A stretch of DNA of 64,000 nt, taken from NCBI RefSeq assembly GCF_025766255.1, contig NW_026516671.1, positions 124,001 to 188,000 of the forward strand. The letters are read 5' to 3'. Position numbers and translations under genes: made by a program. Source of the stretch: Zychaea mexicana. Taxonomy: Eukaryota; Mucoromycota; Mucoromycetes; Mucorales; Lichtheimiaceae. The notes under the pieces are model-generated. The model was not told the origin of the DNA, searched no databases, and worked only from the letters and a program-made list of their open reading frames with translations. Below, piece by piece: positions 1 through 17,300 of the stretch; positions within the stretch are counted from its first letter, which is position 1; every line of letters starts with the position of its first letter.

Positions 1-230
1 CGTTGTAAGGTTGCTGTCATTATTCATCAAGTTTTGGTTAGCTACGGCAACATGATGCGGCGTCACCAACGGCTTAGAATCAGTATGCTTTCTTTTGAGC
101 ATCACCTATATCTATATTGCACTTTCAGTGGCCATAGTAGCTTCGCTTCTCTCCATGCTTGTAGAAAACGACCCAAAATGTATGCACTTATTATGCGGTT
201 TATTGAAAACTGAGTGTAACACTAATCATT

Positions 231-1193
231 GTATGGTGCATTCAGATAATAATCGACACAAAACTTATTTTGTTTCAAATTTTTTATTCTTATATTCCGC
301 TAAGTGGTAGTAAAAAGCAATATTCATGGAGGAATGGAAGAGCGAAAATTAGTTGTGGATGCCTGGTCTTCTATGAGATGTAAGCTTATGCTGGTAAACT
401 TTTGAGCCTCTTCAGTGGCTCCTTCAGCATTGAGATCTTGACTGTAGGCTTGATGTATCATAAGCAGTGATTGTAGTACCTTTAGCTAGTAACAAGTTTG
501 CCTGCACTATCAAGAAAATCATGTGAATGTTCTTGTAACGCTTTGAAAGTGTATACACATTTTAGACGAACTTCACACTTCTTGGTTCTACCCCAAATAC
601 GTTCAATCAAATTACATTTACAGTGCTACCTAGGATATAATGCAAAAAACTCCTAGGGTAAGATAACTGCAGTATTAATCTGATAAAGGTTGTTTCTCGT
701 TATTCCAAGTAACTCCCAGTCTTCTCGTTTCTCACAACATTTTCCTGTCTGTTTTCTACACTACTATCTGATGGAGTGAAAGCTCCACTTTGACTAGTCT
801 TATTAAAAGTAGTCTTTTGACGTTTAGAGCAAGGCGCCATCTTTGTGAGATAGTAGAAAAGAAGAGAGAAGCAAAATGTATGATAGCAAATAGGAATAAC
901 AGCTCTATAACAGACGTGGTTACACAAGGCTACACAAGCACCTTTTTAAGGTTGACAGTTGATGACATGTTTCAATTTTTCTTATCCCCAGCCAAATAGT
1001 CCCTTCATTGACTATTTTTAATGGCCCATAACATTTTTGTTCCTTGAGAATGTAAACCATAATATCATTTCTAACGATGTTCATCTATAATTCTTATGGC
1101 TCAAAACTAATAAATGTTTATTTTTGGTAAAGTTATGGGGCTTCAAGTTGACCTAAAGTTTGTAATGGTTATTATCTGAATGCACCATAAAAA
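231..1193. repeat. Inverted repeat pair flanking the transposase relic
   Basis: A 20-nt stretch at about 233-252 on the plus strand (atggtgcattcagataataa) recurs in inverse orientation at about 1167-1186. The match extends imperfectly by about 12 more bases on the inner side (cgacacaaaact versus ccattacaaact). The two arms lie about 0.9 kb apart and enclose the decayed transposase. They may be the remains of inverted repeats of an element or two inverted fragments of related copies. No target-site duplication was identified. Confidence 0.5.
330..1000 (-). mobile_element. Decayed IS630/Tc1-type DDE transposase relic
   Basis: Reading the minus strand from about 930 to 330 gives, with several stop codons and frame breaks, the C-terminal part of a Tc1/IS630-type DDE transposase. 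The recognisable part includes F-A-L-Y-P-R, then H-C-K-C-N-L-I-E-R-I-W-G (the usual 'HCELN-IE-WG' block that carries the final catalytic acid), then a 'C-x-Y-T-F-K-A-L' block and 'FLDSAG'. This order is the one seen in the abundant transposases of mucoralean and glomeralean fungi. Stops interrupt the reading around 654 and 627, and after the FLDSAG block, so no intact enzyme can be made. The upstream catalytic parts are not clearly readable. The family call comes from remembered family motifs, not a database search; the decay is visible directly. Confidence 0.6.
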
Positions 1194-2700
1194 TGGGACC
1201 AACTACGAGCAGAATAATATCAGGATGATTGCTTTTTACATGAGCTGAATGATCGTCAAAGATGTACATGATCAGAATGAACATGATATAGTAGACATAT
1301 ATGAGTGGTCAGCAACAGTGATGGTAGGCTGCGTATAATGTACCAATAGTCCTCGTCTCTGACGGAGGGATACATATCATGATCCGCTTGCTGAACGCGT
1401 TCACCTCAAGATCTGGGGTACGTGACACAAAGACAACATCGAATGCCGATCTGATAAAAAAAAGTTCTTTCACAATGGATCTGATAAATGAACAAAGTTT
1501 CGGAAAGCAATATGCGTTTCGGTCAACACGGAAAAAAGATTACAATGCTACTAACAAGAGACAGGCAAAAATACCAGGCAAAAGTCAGACGAATGCCTAT
1601 CATGTTTGCTTGTGTGACCTTCTTCATTAGCCCTGCCGCAAGTAGCGTCAAACCAATAGTTCCCAGACACATGTGGTCCAGCATTACTTGATATAGCGTA
1701 TAATAATGTTGACTTGTCATCTTCTCGAGATCTTAAAAAGCTCCACCTTTGACTTCCATCATGGTTACTCTCACCTTTCCATATGAACATTCATGTTTCT
1801 TTCGTATGAGCGAGAATTCCAAAGTTACATCGGCAATACGTTTTTTTATCAGATGTGATTTTCATACTCAGATGTTTTTAGCGGAAACATTCTCTTGTGA
1901 CACCCACTTCGTATGCACTGATTTGAACATCAAAATAATTTAGACCGTCTTTTTCATTTGACAGCCCTTCCTTCTAGCTTTACAATACTCTTTGATATAT
2001 GTCTCCACCTGGAAAATTCATTAAATTAATTGCCGGGAAAAGATCTACTAAACTCTATTTAGAGATCGCTTGCCGTCGGGTGGAACGAAGAAGGAACGCT
2101 TTATGGGTAAATTTTACCATTTTTATGTATTTTTATCCGAGTAAAGAAACGAGACACGTCAATTGAATATTGACGGTTGAACAGATCTCAATTGCTATGC
2201 TGATGCATCTTTTATGCTTCATGAAACTGTCAAGCTTATTTCGGATTTGTTAACTTCTGGATATCAAAGACACAGAGTGAAGACGAACAGTATCTTCGAG
2301 GAGGATCTTGGTACTACATCCTAGTACACCGCATCATCAACTCCCGTTCATCGCACAGTTAGAATTGATAATGAGAATGACAGTATCATGTATCTTACAT
2401 GTAAAGGAAAATTGATTGAGCATCTACGCCTATGGATTCGCGAATAACCAAGTTGATTTGTCGACTGAGGAGTTCACCCACCGTCTGTCTTTAGTGTGCA
2501 CTACCTGAACCTTCGGGGAACGCAAATACATGATAAGGCGCGGGCACGCGGATGATTTAAGCGATGACGACGACTAGATTTAACATATGATGGGGGCGGG
2601 AGCAGCTGTTGTTTTTCCCTTTTGAAACCATGCCGAAACAGGATGCTGTGCTGGATGCTACTTGATGTACTCTTGATGTAAAAGAGGATACTGTGTCACC
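1194..2700. other. Non-coding stretch upstream of SOD1, no gene seen
   Basis: Only short unassignable reading frames occur here, for example one on the minus strand at 1551-1790. They resemble no family I know and may be further remnants of the repeat material to the left. The last part, from about 2640, is the SOD1 promoter. Confidence 0.4.
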
Positions 2701-2722
2701 TTCTATCTGGAAGAATTTTATT

Positions 2723-2730
2723 TATATAAA
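2723..2730 (+). promoter_or_regulatory. Probable TATA box of SOD1
   Basis: The sequence tatataaa lies about 75 bases before the SOD1 start codon in an otherwise mixed-composition region. This spacing suits a TATA element with a short leader. The assignment rests on sequence and position only. Confidence 0.5.
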
Positions 2731-2802
2731 GCGCCAACCAGAAAAGTTGAGCCCAACAAAAAAAGTTTCTTTACCTTTTTCCTTTACCTCCTCGATCCCA
2801 CA

Positions 2803-3509
2803 ATGGTCAACGCTATCGCTGTCTTGCAAGGAGCTGCCGCTGCAGTCTATGGCTATGTCACTTTCCACCAATGCGGCCCCAACGAGCCCACTACCATCTA
2901 TGCCAACTTGACTGGTGTTCCCGCTGGCAAGCACGGTTTGCACGTCCATCAGTTCGGCGATTTAACCAATGGTATAATGATCACACTTTTTTTATCCCCT
3001 CCCCTCTCTCTATCTATTGCAATTAACATTCTCATGCCCATATTACAGGCTGTGATTCTTTGGGTGGTCACTACAACCCCTTCAACATGACCCACGGTGG
3101 TCCTTTTGATGATGTTCGCCACGTTGGTGACTTTGGCAACGTCGAAGTCGGTGAAGATGGCACAACGCACTTTAAGTTGGATATCGACAATGTCAACTTG
3201 CTCGGTCCTCACTCGATCTTGGGGTAATTATAGCTTATCAATAGCTACTTGCTAGTAACAGGGTGAATCAATGATGCTTATGACTGATGGCATCATTAGA
3301 CGCGGTCTTGTTTTGCACTCCGGCGAGGATGATCTCGGTCGCGGTGACAGCCCCGAATCCAAGACCACTGGTAACGCTGGTGCCCGTTTGGCTTGTGCTA
3401 TCATTGGCTGTGAGTTTTTTCACCTTTTCTTTCAACCCATTACAACACGAAAAGTCAATACTAATCCACTTGCTATTATGAATGTGTAGTTCCTAACACT
3501 TCCAACTAA
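2803..3509 (+). CDS. SOD1: Cu/Zn superoxide dismutase
   Basis: This enzyme converts superoxide to hydrogen peroxide and oxygen in the cytosol and the mitochondrial intermembrane space. Four exons (2803-2971, 3049-3223, 3300-3409, 3490-3509) join in phase to give 157 residues, close to the usual 153-154. All metal ligands are visible: His47, His49, His64, His72, His81, Asp84 and His121. The signature GLHVHQFGD contains the first two. The disulphide pair is Cys58 (in NGCDS) and Cys147 (in RLACAIIG), and the substrate-guiding arginine is Arg144. There is no signal peptide, so this is the cytosolic type. The last exon codes only for the end of the protein (FPNTSN), a slightly different tail from the usual IAK/IAQ end. 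A TATA-like box precedes the gene. Confidence 0.95.
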
Positions 3510-4071
3510 AAGCTGCTAGTGCGGTCCTGTAAATAGAACTCTATATAGTAGTTAGCCGATATAAATTAGCTAATATAATCTAAAACATATACGGCTGTAA
3601 GGAAAAGACGTCGTAGCTTTTATACTCTTCGCCATTTGCACCGAAACTCGGGAAAGGGAAGATCAACAGCGCCGCTGGAAATTCGGAATAAGCAAAAATG
3701 TCGAATGACACACAGCTTTAAAGTCACCATAACCATTCGGCTGGTCAACTAAATAATTTCTTGACTTCATACTCACGAAGATGCAGCATAATCTTAAAAA
3801 CGTCTTTGGTGGCTATGCATTACAAAATCAAAAGCTAAGGGAAAAAGTATAATCTTTGGCATTCGCATCGCTATTTATTGCGAAGCACGAAAAAAGAAGA
3901 CCATCTTATTGAAATTGAAGAAGTGATGAAAATACTATTTGGTAAGTATAAATAAAAGGCAAAGCCGCTTAATACAATATGGTATGCATATGTACTATGT
4001 ATAATAGGAAGATGTGAAAGCTTAGTGATGAATTGAGAGAGGGAGTTGGTAAAGAAAGGGTATTGGCTCAA
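3510..4071. other. Intergenic, tail-to-tail between SOD1 and the kinase gene
   Basis: This AT-rich 3' flanking sequence is shared by two convergent genes. No coding or structural RNA signal was seen. Confidence 0.6.
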
Positions 4072-8229
<4,158 letters not shown>

Positions 8230-8997
8230 TTAAAAAAGAGAAGAAAGGGAGTGAAGAGAACGAAAAGAAAAGATACGATAAATAAGGATTTAGAATGAGA
8301 AAGGGAAGCGAACGTAGAAAAAAAGGTATGAAAAGAAAAGAAGTAATTCAGAAACAACTAAAGGGGTAGAGAACCGAACAAAACGCACGAGTAGTGTGAT
8401 ATGACTCGAGCAATACAAGTTGGATGATGACAAAAGAGTCCATCCTCGGATATTTTAAAGAAAATTGATATTGGACTATGGCGCGAAGCCAAGGGAAGAC
8501 TGTGCATGAGCGGCACAGCTCAACAAAAAATCAAAAAAAAAGTAGTTTGTGCGGCTATATAATCCCGCGCATTCTAGCTTTTTTTTTGGTGCGCATAATG
8601 TTGGATGGAGTTTTCCGTGGGATAGCCGTTCCCCGAGGAATGTTCAAAATCGGAAGAACGAAAAAGAACAAAGATATGCGCCACTCCTCTCTTGAACTAC
8701 AAGTTTCTCTGCAGCCACTGAAAGTTGATTATGAACTCGTTTTATCACGTACATAATAAGGACTTGGTTGTGAGAAAGAACCGCTTATTGATCACCTATT
8801 CATTGAAATCATATAAAAAAAGGAACTAAACATATGTTGCATACAATCTCAGGAGATAAACATAAAGAGAATTGAAGAAAAGGGCAATGATAAATGAAAA
8901 TGAATTTACAAGTGTGTTGGTATAAGTCATATTAATGATGAATGTGCAAAACAATTGATGGGATTGGTGTAGGATGATTATGCTTAGAAATAACAGA
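8230..8997. other. Promoter region of the kinase gene
   Basis: This lies between the 3' end of the Zn2Cys6 gene and the start of the kinase gene, both on the minus strand. The last 130 bases before the kinase ATG are pyrimidine-rich on the coding strand, the usual leader pattern in this window. No other gene was seen. Confidence 0.6.
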
Positions 8998-11344
8998 TCA
9001 TGAATGAAAAGATTGTTGATAGAAGCATAAAGGGTCAGGCATGTTGATATGTTGCGGTTGATAAGTAGTGTCGTACACTGGTGGATGATGATATGCAGCA
9101 AAGACTTGGTGACTTTCAGCGGCTAGGTCCAGACAATTATCACTTGACAGGGACGGTGATGGTGATGCTGGTGGATGCATATAGACAGTGTCTTGAAAAT
9201 AATCCGGAGCCTGGTCTGTAAATACTGTAGGTGTGATCGGGAAATCACTGCTGCCACTGCTACCAAAACTAGAATGGTCGATTGGTGAGAAGCTACTACC
9301 GCTGGTGCTACTAGTACTGCTATCGAGCTTATGATAATAGTTGCTGTTCCAACAAGACGATAATGAGAAACTGAGATCGTTGTTGTGTTTGTTGGTCTCC
9401 GTGATGTATACCTCCTCATCTTGATCTTCTTCGTCATCTCCATCTTCATGGTAGATATGATACATCGGGGTTCCGCTAAGCATTGAATCATGGAGCTTTT
9501 GCAAGCTAGCTGGAAAGGCAGTGTCCATTTTGAGCTTATTGCAGAGATAGATTGTTTGTGCGAACCAGTCGCAGACCCAGTGGACAATGCTGTTCTGATG
9601 CTGCTCGAACGCAATCCAAGTTGTGTAGGCGCACATGAGTTCGTTTAATGCCAGCTTCAATGCAAGTAGCATAATCGGTTGGCTGACAACCATGAATGAA
9701 CCTGTTGTTGCCAAGGTATGAGCGCACTGCTGTATCCTAGCAGCTGTTGCCAAAGACTCGGATAGCGATGATGATCGTTCTTCTGCTGGTGAAGACTCGT
9801 TGGCAGAAAGTGATAGTGATAAGGTGTCACTGAGGAAGAGCAGGCATGTCGAGTAAAAGGCATTATAGTCCATAGAGCTACTTTCTGCTCCTACTGCTGC
9901 CGTCGCTATCGTCTTCATCGTTGCCGTCCCAGTGTACAAGTGGCGTGGTAGGCTTAACTTCCACTTCACCAATTCTTGTTGGAACTTATCGTCCACGGCA
10001 AGGGAATCAGTATAAAATGTAAAGGGCGTCCGTGATGGTTGCTGTGTAACCTGGGTGTATAGTTTTGCCAGCTTGATGAGCTCCACAAAGTTTTCCGTAG
10101 AATGATCGTTGCCGTCTGTGGCTGAAGAAGCAAAATACGGTAGGTCGTGAACCAATTGCCGCTCATCATGCACCGCAAACCAACGCTTGTATGTGGCATT
10201 TTGATGTGCTAGGTGTCCCGTCAGCGCCATACTAACGTACAGTAACCAACGTATCTTGCAGATGGCGGTTGCTTCATTGGTGTAAAGCTGCTGCTGCTGC
10301 TGACGATGATGAAGATTCTGATCATGATATTGCGGGCCTGGAAGTACAAGCTTGTCAAATATAGTACTGGCGCGTTCCAAATAGGCCATGCAAGGCAAAG
10401 TGGTAGTCATTTCCTGATGCTTGTGCAGCAAAAGTAGGGTTTGTACCGCACTGAGGGAGCACTCGTCCAAACAGAGTACCTGCGCCTGATGCAAGTACGC
10501 CTCAGCGGATAAAGGCAAGCTGTTACATAACTCTGGCGGGCGAATGTAGCACATGAGGACAAGCAGTGCGGAATAGACTGACAGCGATGATGGCGTTTGG
10601 TGCAGCACAGGAAAATATGGATGGATGTATCTGGAATACGCCTGATATAAAGCATGCTCAGCTTTTTGGGAAAGGCGGAGAAGCGGCATGCTGCTGCCGG
10701 TATTGCTGATAATGGGGATTGATGCACGATATTCACTGCCACCAACCGCAGGAGCTGCACAGAGCTGATCAGCCCTATCCGGGCAAGCCAACTGGAATGC
10801 GGGAAATTGGTCGTAAATAGAGTACAGCAAAGCTGTGCTCTTGCTCATCCGTGGGATTCGATCGTGTTGTTGTTGTTGTTGTTGTTGTTGCGGTTCTAGG
10901 CATACAGCGGGGGGTACTGGATGAGAAGAATGAAGGGATGGTGGGTGAGCTGATGATGGTTCCACGGATAGGTCCAGACTGTAGTCCCGATTCTCGTCAG
11001 AAGAGTCTTTGCCTGAGAAGACACAAACAACATTTGCCTTGCGACAGTTGGAGCATACTCCTGATCCTGGCACACCAACATCGCATCTAAAGCATACGTT
11101 ATGAGCCTGTGTCAGTAATTCTTCTTTTCCTTGCAAATTGCCCTTTTTACGGTACGAGCAAAATTGTAGTAACGCATAGGGATTGTATAACGAAAAGACC
11201 AAGAGCATGAGAATCAGTGACTCACTTTGATTTACGCTGACGACAAAAATCGCATGCATGAGACACCTTCAACTTCTTGTATCGTCCAGGGTCGTTCATG
11301 TCAATGAAATAGTATTCAACAGGTTTCTTTTCGCGGTTGGCCAT
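8998..11344 (-). CDS. Zn2Cys6 binuclear-cluster transcription factor
   Basis: This is a fungal-specific nuclear regulator of the Gal4 type; the target genes are unknown. Two exons (11226-11344, 8998-11086) give about 735 residues. The zinc cluster near residues 30-63 reads C-x2-C-x6-C-x9-C-x2-C-x6-C, within the family consensus, and the only intron splits it just before the third cysteine. A loose acidic/serine region and a glutamine run follow. Then comes a long helical middle region (about residues 130-450, e.g. ALYQAYSRYIHPYFPVLH) matching the fungal transcription factor domain, whose 'HPYFPVLH' block is typical. The C-terminal part is rich in serine, aspartate and proline and could be an activation region. 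The start at 11344 has A at -3 and G at +4. In-frame ATGs at 11359 and 11416 have poorer context. Confidence 0.85.
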
Positions 11345-14300
11345 TGTGGTAAATGACATAGACTGATGGGTGAATGGGAGGAGGAAAGAAGGAGAGAAAA
11401 AGAGAAAGCAGTACAAAAAGTTGGCTTGTCAAACAAGTCTTATATGTTTGAGGATGGGAAATTCTGAGGTAGTAAATAGTAAATAAAAAGAAACAAAAAG
11501 AGCAGTGCACTCGAAGGATTTTGGACCTCAATTAGATTATTTACTTGCTCAATTCCGTAGTTCAAACGAGCCAGTGAGTCGGACCCAACGCCTGTTTTGG
11601 TAGATGGTCGTGTAAATCGGGTGGGTCACAATATCGTCAGAACAAACAATCTCATTGGTCAAACGTCATCTTTACTCTCTGCAAACTGTTTTTGACATTA
11701 TATAGGGCAATTATAGCGATGGATAGATTCGAACTTGGTGATGTACCTAGTAGAGGAGACCGTTTACAAAACTCGGGCGTTTTTTCCCTCGATATTTACG
11801 AAGTGCAACGTCCATCACCAGTGTATGATTACTTATTTAAACTGATTCTGTGTGCTTTTGGTAAGACAAAGAGAAAATGTCGATGTTGCTATATATAACA
11901 AAAGCACAATCCGAATCCAGTATATCTTCCACTAGTTGTTCTTTTTTTCAGAATGCTTCAAAAGGGAAGCGGGAACATCTCGTTGCAATTGGTAGATCTT
12001 GGTAACAAAACGTCCAGCTTTCTCCCTTTCACCATGAGCCTATTGTTCGGGATTAATTTCATTATCTCAGGAGAGAAGAAGACGTCAAGTCACTTTTGTT
12101 CCTAAATTTTCATCATTGCTCTCTTTCCCTTCTTCTCTAATCGCATCTGTCTTTTTGTTCGCTTAAGATAAGAGAAAGGCGAGAGAGCAGGATGGCTGGA
12201 ACAGAGCGAGCAGCACGCTGATTATGGAGCAAAAATTATCATATATGCCAACCGTTATTTTGCGAACTGAAATCTTTAAAAGATTGTTTTAATTCATAGG
12301 TCACATGTCTCATTTATTTTTTCCGGCATACGTATGTAAAAAAAGACGACAACGATGTGCCATCCGGAATCTGGGACGGGAAATTATGTTTTTACCACGT
12401 AAAGATACTGGGCCATGCTGTATATGGCTGGAAGAGAAAAAAATGAATTCTTTTCATCTGACATAATCAATGAGACGGGTCAGTTACGTAAAATTGCTGC
12501 TCCCTTTTTATCTTTCTCGAAATATTGACTAATCAGCAACCGTTGTTTTTGGTTAGTATCTGCTGCAATTATCAGGGAAGTAGCAAGCTACATGGTTACT
12601 ATCCCATAAACTCAAATGTAGCAGATAGAATTGATTACAAAAGAACGAGCCGACCAGCGTTCAAGAAGGACATTCCTGTAATAAGTTTACGTGTGTAAAC
12701 AAAGTGCTAAAGGGTGCGGAGCGTATATGTGGGCGCGCACATACATCGCGATCTGCCGTTGCCTGTGTCTTTTTCGATTTAGCTCATACATCACCCTTCT
12801 TCTTCTGTGCGCTCATATTTGTACATTACTCCTCTTCTTCATAATGTCTGTACTGTCTTATATGCTCTGCCTTACGTGTACGTCGAAAAGGATGATAAAA
12901 ACGTAGAAAGAATTTGTTGCTAATTACTTGGTTCCTTCGTAGAGAGTAAGATTGATTACCAAATACGCCCATCCGAGCTCCAAATGACCGCAAATGATAA
13001 TGTACTACCTTTATTACATATAAGGTTCTTTTTCGAGTGTTCGAGCCCTGTGGTGTGTATCTGCACACAGTGTGTAACAAAGTATGAAGCGATACACATA
13101 CTATACACATGTTTAAGACAGTAAGTGCATACACACACCACACGCGCTAAGCCCTAAACTTCTCTATTCTCTCACTTTGTGATCACTTTTTGTGTTTTCA
13201 CTTTTTTCATGGGTGGGAACGCTTTGATTCCCGGTTTAATGCGTGGTTCGAATGCCCGATGGTTCTTTTGTTGACAGCCTGTGGTGCGAGTCCAATGACA
13301 ATAAGCTAACAAACAATAACAATAACAATAACAAACTGCATTAATAAGCATTACTTCTACTGGTGATTGGTTCCAAGAAATTTAGTCGATTCTCGGCCTT
13401 TTCGTTTTACTGCAGTAATCTTCTTTTTACTATCATAAGGGTTGCATTTTTGCATACTATATATCTCTACTACATAGCAATATCTGCAGCGCCAAGGCAC
13501 CTTTACTAGTCCATGCTGTGGTGCCGGATAGAATGTCTGATTGTTGTTAAGGTACACGAGAACACAAAGCATACGGACACAATGATCGGAGAACAGCATC
13601 AGCATCACGATACGTTACTGATATTTTTTTTTCTTTTTTCGTTCCAGTCAAGTGTGGCAAGTTAACGGCACTACTACTTCTGATGCTATTACTATACTGC
13701 GTTTTGTATAGGTGTCCCTTTCTCCTGATTTTTCCGTACCAAAATTAATTAAAGATGAAAAAAAGTGTTTTAAGCTCACGGACAAGTTGGTCATACTAAG
13801 CTTCAATTACTGTTTGTTTTGATTATGCGTGAGAAAATCAACCATCTTATGCTTCATCCTAATCCACAAATGTCAACAGCAGCATTATGATCATGAGAAT
13901 TTGTTTTTTTGTTTGTTAAATGCTTATTTAAAAACTGGACTTGCTTCTTCTCAAGGCTCGCCTATGGCTGTATAGCCAGAAAGAATAAAGACCCTCTACG
14001 TACCCGGATAGGACATAAAGCAAGTAACATTTTCTAATAACATGTCAAACAAATTGCATTCATGCCGGCGACAATCAGTAGTGCCGAAGAAAAAAACAGG
14101 TAACTGGTTATGGCACTGCACGGTAGTATGCGTTTATCAAGTATGCTGAGCTGCCAAACGACTCATGAAACGCACAGCAAGCCTTTTGATAGTGTAACAT
14201 ATGTACAAAAGCAGTAATTGGTGGTCACGGACGCACCTACCTTGTATTCGAGTGGTCAAAATAATGGCGTGATTTGCTATTATTTACATTTCTCTTTCCA

Positions 14301-17300
14301 GGGGTATAGATGCCATAACCGGATGTGATGAATGTAGTATGCAAACAAAACATACACATCGATTGAGAAAGCGTGTCCTACCACTTCAATTAATATCATA
14401 TGTCTTAAAGCCGGCATGTCATATGGTGTGATAATAATAAGTGGCTAGTTCAGCAACTTATTGCTGATCTGTGTCCATTGTTAAAAACGCATATAAAGAA
14501 GCATCGGACCTCTCATTAGACAAGGACGTTGAAATTCTAAATCTTTCTATTACTGTAGTCATCTGATATTAACAGCGCACACTGGCGTGTCTTTCTCGTA
14601 TGGTATGGTAATCGATACGACCTACTCAAGGTGACCTTTTGATAAGGATGGAAGGAAGTTAAGTTTATGACTATAATAGCTGTTTTCTCATCACAGCTGC
14701 GTGCAGTATCGTTTTCAAGCAACTCATGCACGTGGCCGAATGCATTAACGGTGCGCGTAGCAAACCGGTATACCTTCTTCTTTTAGCACGACACGTACTG
14801 CGTCATATATACGCTGGAGTAAAGTAGCAAACATAGGTTCTACTCGGTGAAAACATTATTAGTAAAATATGCACCCATATACTGCAAGAATATTTAGATG
14901 TCAATAAAACCAAATTGTTTCATACACAACTTCCTAGCTAAAGTGATAAAAAACGCAGCATTAACAAGTCAAACAAAGTTTTGTATTACAGGTGGCGTAA
15001 ATGGAATCTTTGACGACTGTGATGTTACATTACTTACTAAGAAATAAGGTTCCATCGCTGTTATTTTTGTTGATGAGACAGTGAATCAATAATCGGAATC
15101 CCGGAGGAACCGTGCAATGTGCTGATTTGTATATTGCTGAATCGGTGTTGAGATAGTGCAACTATACGGGATTGTGCGAGTAACATTAGAATAACTATTT
15201 TGTGTTGATAGCAAGATGCAATAATATAAGAGAAGAAAGCTATCTCTTCTTCTTTCATAGTATGAAAAGACATGCACGATCGCACTGCAAGTCAATCGTA
15301 CTTTTCAAGGCATTTTTAGATCAAAGTTAACAAGGAGCGCATGATGCAGTTAACTGTGCGTATACACGGCGTACGTTTCTAAAAAGAACGGCACCATAGC
15401 AAACTCACCGCAGCAATAGTAATGTCTATAAAAGTAAAACTAAACTACTGTTCCATATTATGCGTTTTGCTTGCGACGATTCCGAAACTGGGCCTAGATC
15501 TTTCGATCCTTATTCACTCGCGATACATTATGTATTCATCGCTTCGTTTAGTTGAAAAAAAGGAGAAAATAGACATGCACTGGCAGTATCTTTTAGGCAG
15601 CTGAATGATTTTGAAATCGCATTTGGAAAATATGTCAATTGTTTCACACATCCTTGATAAAACGCGTAAATAGTGTACTCTGGACACGGTCCGTCACCTG
15701 TGACACAACTGCCACTGGCTTAGTTTTTTTTTATTTACGTTATGCTTACCTGTTAGGTGGAAGTTGTACATAAATCGAGCGTCCGTTTGTTATAACGTAT
15801 AAGTGGCTATTTTTGGAGGATGAGTCTAGCCTTAGGCGATATTGAGTAACGGATGAGGTATCCTGAAAAAGGTGATAAAACCGGCACCTGCAGTATAGTA
15901 ATACCCACAAGTCCCAACAATCGGATAACTCACGAATAAAACTGATACCATAAAAATTTTGCAAACCCTGTTTCTATTTGTCCCAATCATTGTATAGGCT
16001 TTTCTTATCATTTTTTGGTATCAAAGACCGAGAGAACGTACTATAGCAATCGGATCATAACATTTTACCATAAGATCAATTCATTAAACGATATGTTGTT
16101 TTACGACATTCTTTGCGCAATCGATACTTTTAAAGTCATGATTCTAGTACTACACCGAATAATAGCAAACTTAAGCAGATCGACAGTAAAGTGATCATTA
16201 CTATATCTTCTAAAGTAGGCAAAGCTTTCGTCTTTTTGCAATGTTTCACAAAAAAATGTTCTTTTTAATCCCATCATAGCAAGAGAATTTCGTAGCGATA
16301 GAATATGTGCACCAATATCAACGGGTAACTGTAGTAGCACATCATATTTCATTCTAATGCTTTCGATCAGTTACATAGAATAAGCTTTGCTCGATAACAG
16401 CAGCCGATGGTCATCAAAACTCAACGTGGCGCAATTAACAAGTTAATGATCACTTATACATAAAATCAGATTGATGAACGGAAAAGTGTCCATGTTTACG
16501 GGACAAGTCCGTGTCCGGTCGATATCAGTTGTTGTGCAGATAAAGCAATGTATGCTGTGCCACGCACATCAATAAATACCCAAAGCTGTTGTTGTTGTGG
16601 CTATCGTGCATAATATATGTACTATGTACATACTTTACAAAAAAGAGCTTGCTATTTGCGTTACAAACAACGCGCAAAAATGATACGTTGCACATACATT
16701 CATAGCACATCTTAGTGTTCGTTTCATGCTGCTTAGCCATATTCTTCATGTCAGGAGCTATAAAAACAATGCCAACCGAGGAGTGGTGGTAACTGCCTTT
16801 TCATTTGTTCCTGCACGAGTCAAAAGGAGTACATTCATGTGCTGCACTTTACGCACAACTATTCATCAATTACACACCTCTTGCTTTTCTTATCGTGCAA
16901 GCGGAAACAATGGCAAGTACTGTAAATATTATATAGGTAACGATGCTTTTATCTACTGTATCGTACGGCATTCAATAGCATAATCTTGTATGCCTACTAA
17001 TACAGCCGCGTTACATTTTTATATCACTCATAAGGGAAATTTTTACGAAACATTGTTTGGAAACGTTATTAATTTCACAAAAGTTTGTGTGGTACCGGAA
17101 CTTGTATAATTATCAGTCACTGAGTGGATTGATAACTCTGTCCTGCTTGTTGTTGTTTCAAAGTAAAGGTGCTCATACATAGTCTGCAAAACCACTCTAT
17201 TCATCATAATGTTGACAGGTTCGAGGTTTGCGTCGCTAAAATAGAAATCTATGCTAGCGGCAATCTGGTGTAGCAGGGCCAGAATACTTGTTTGGTTCAT

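Noticed and set aside
1379..1943. Several overlapping short frames on both strands near the left edge
   Set aside because: None resembles a known protein, and all are short and overlapping; at most they are repeat remnants.
13236..13262. A B-box-like sequence (ggttcgaatgcc)
   Set aside because: No A box or cloverleaf could be built upstream.
16101..16352. Minus-strand frame with an F-box-like start (DVLLQLPVDIGAHILS)
   Set aside because: Only about 15 residues resemble an F-box; the rest does not, and no further exons with repeats were found.
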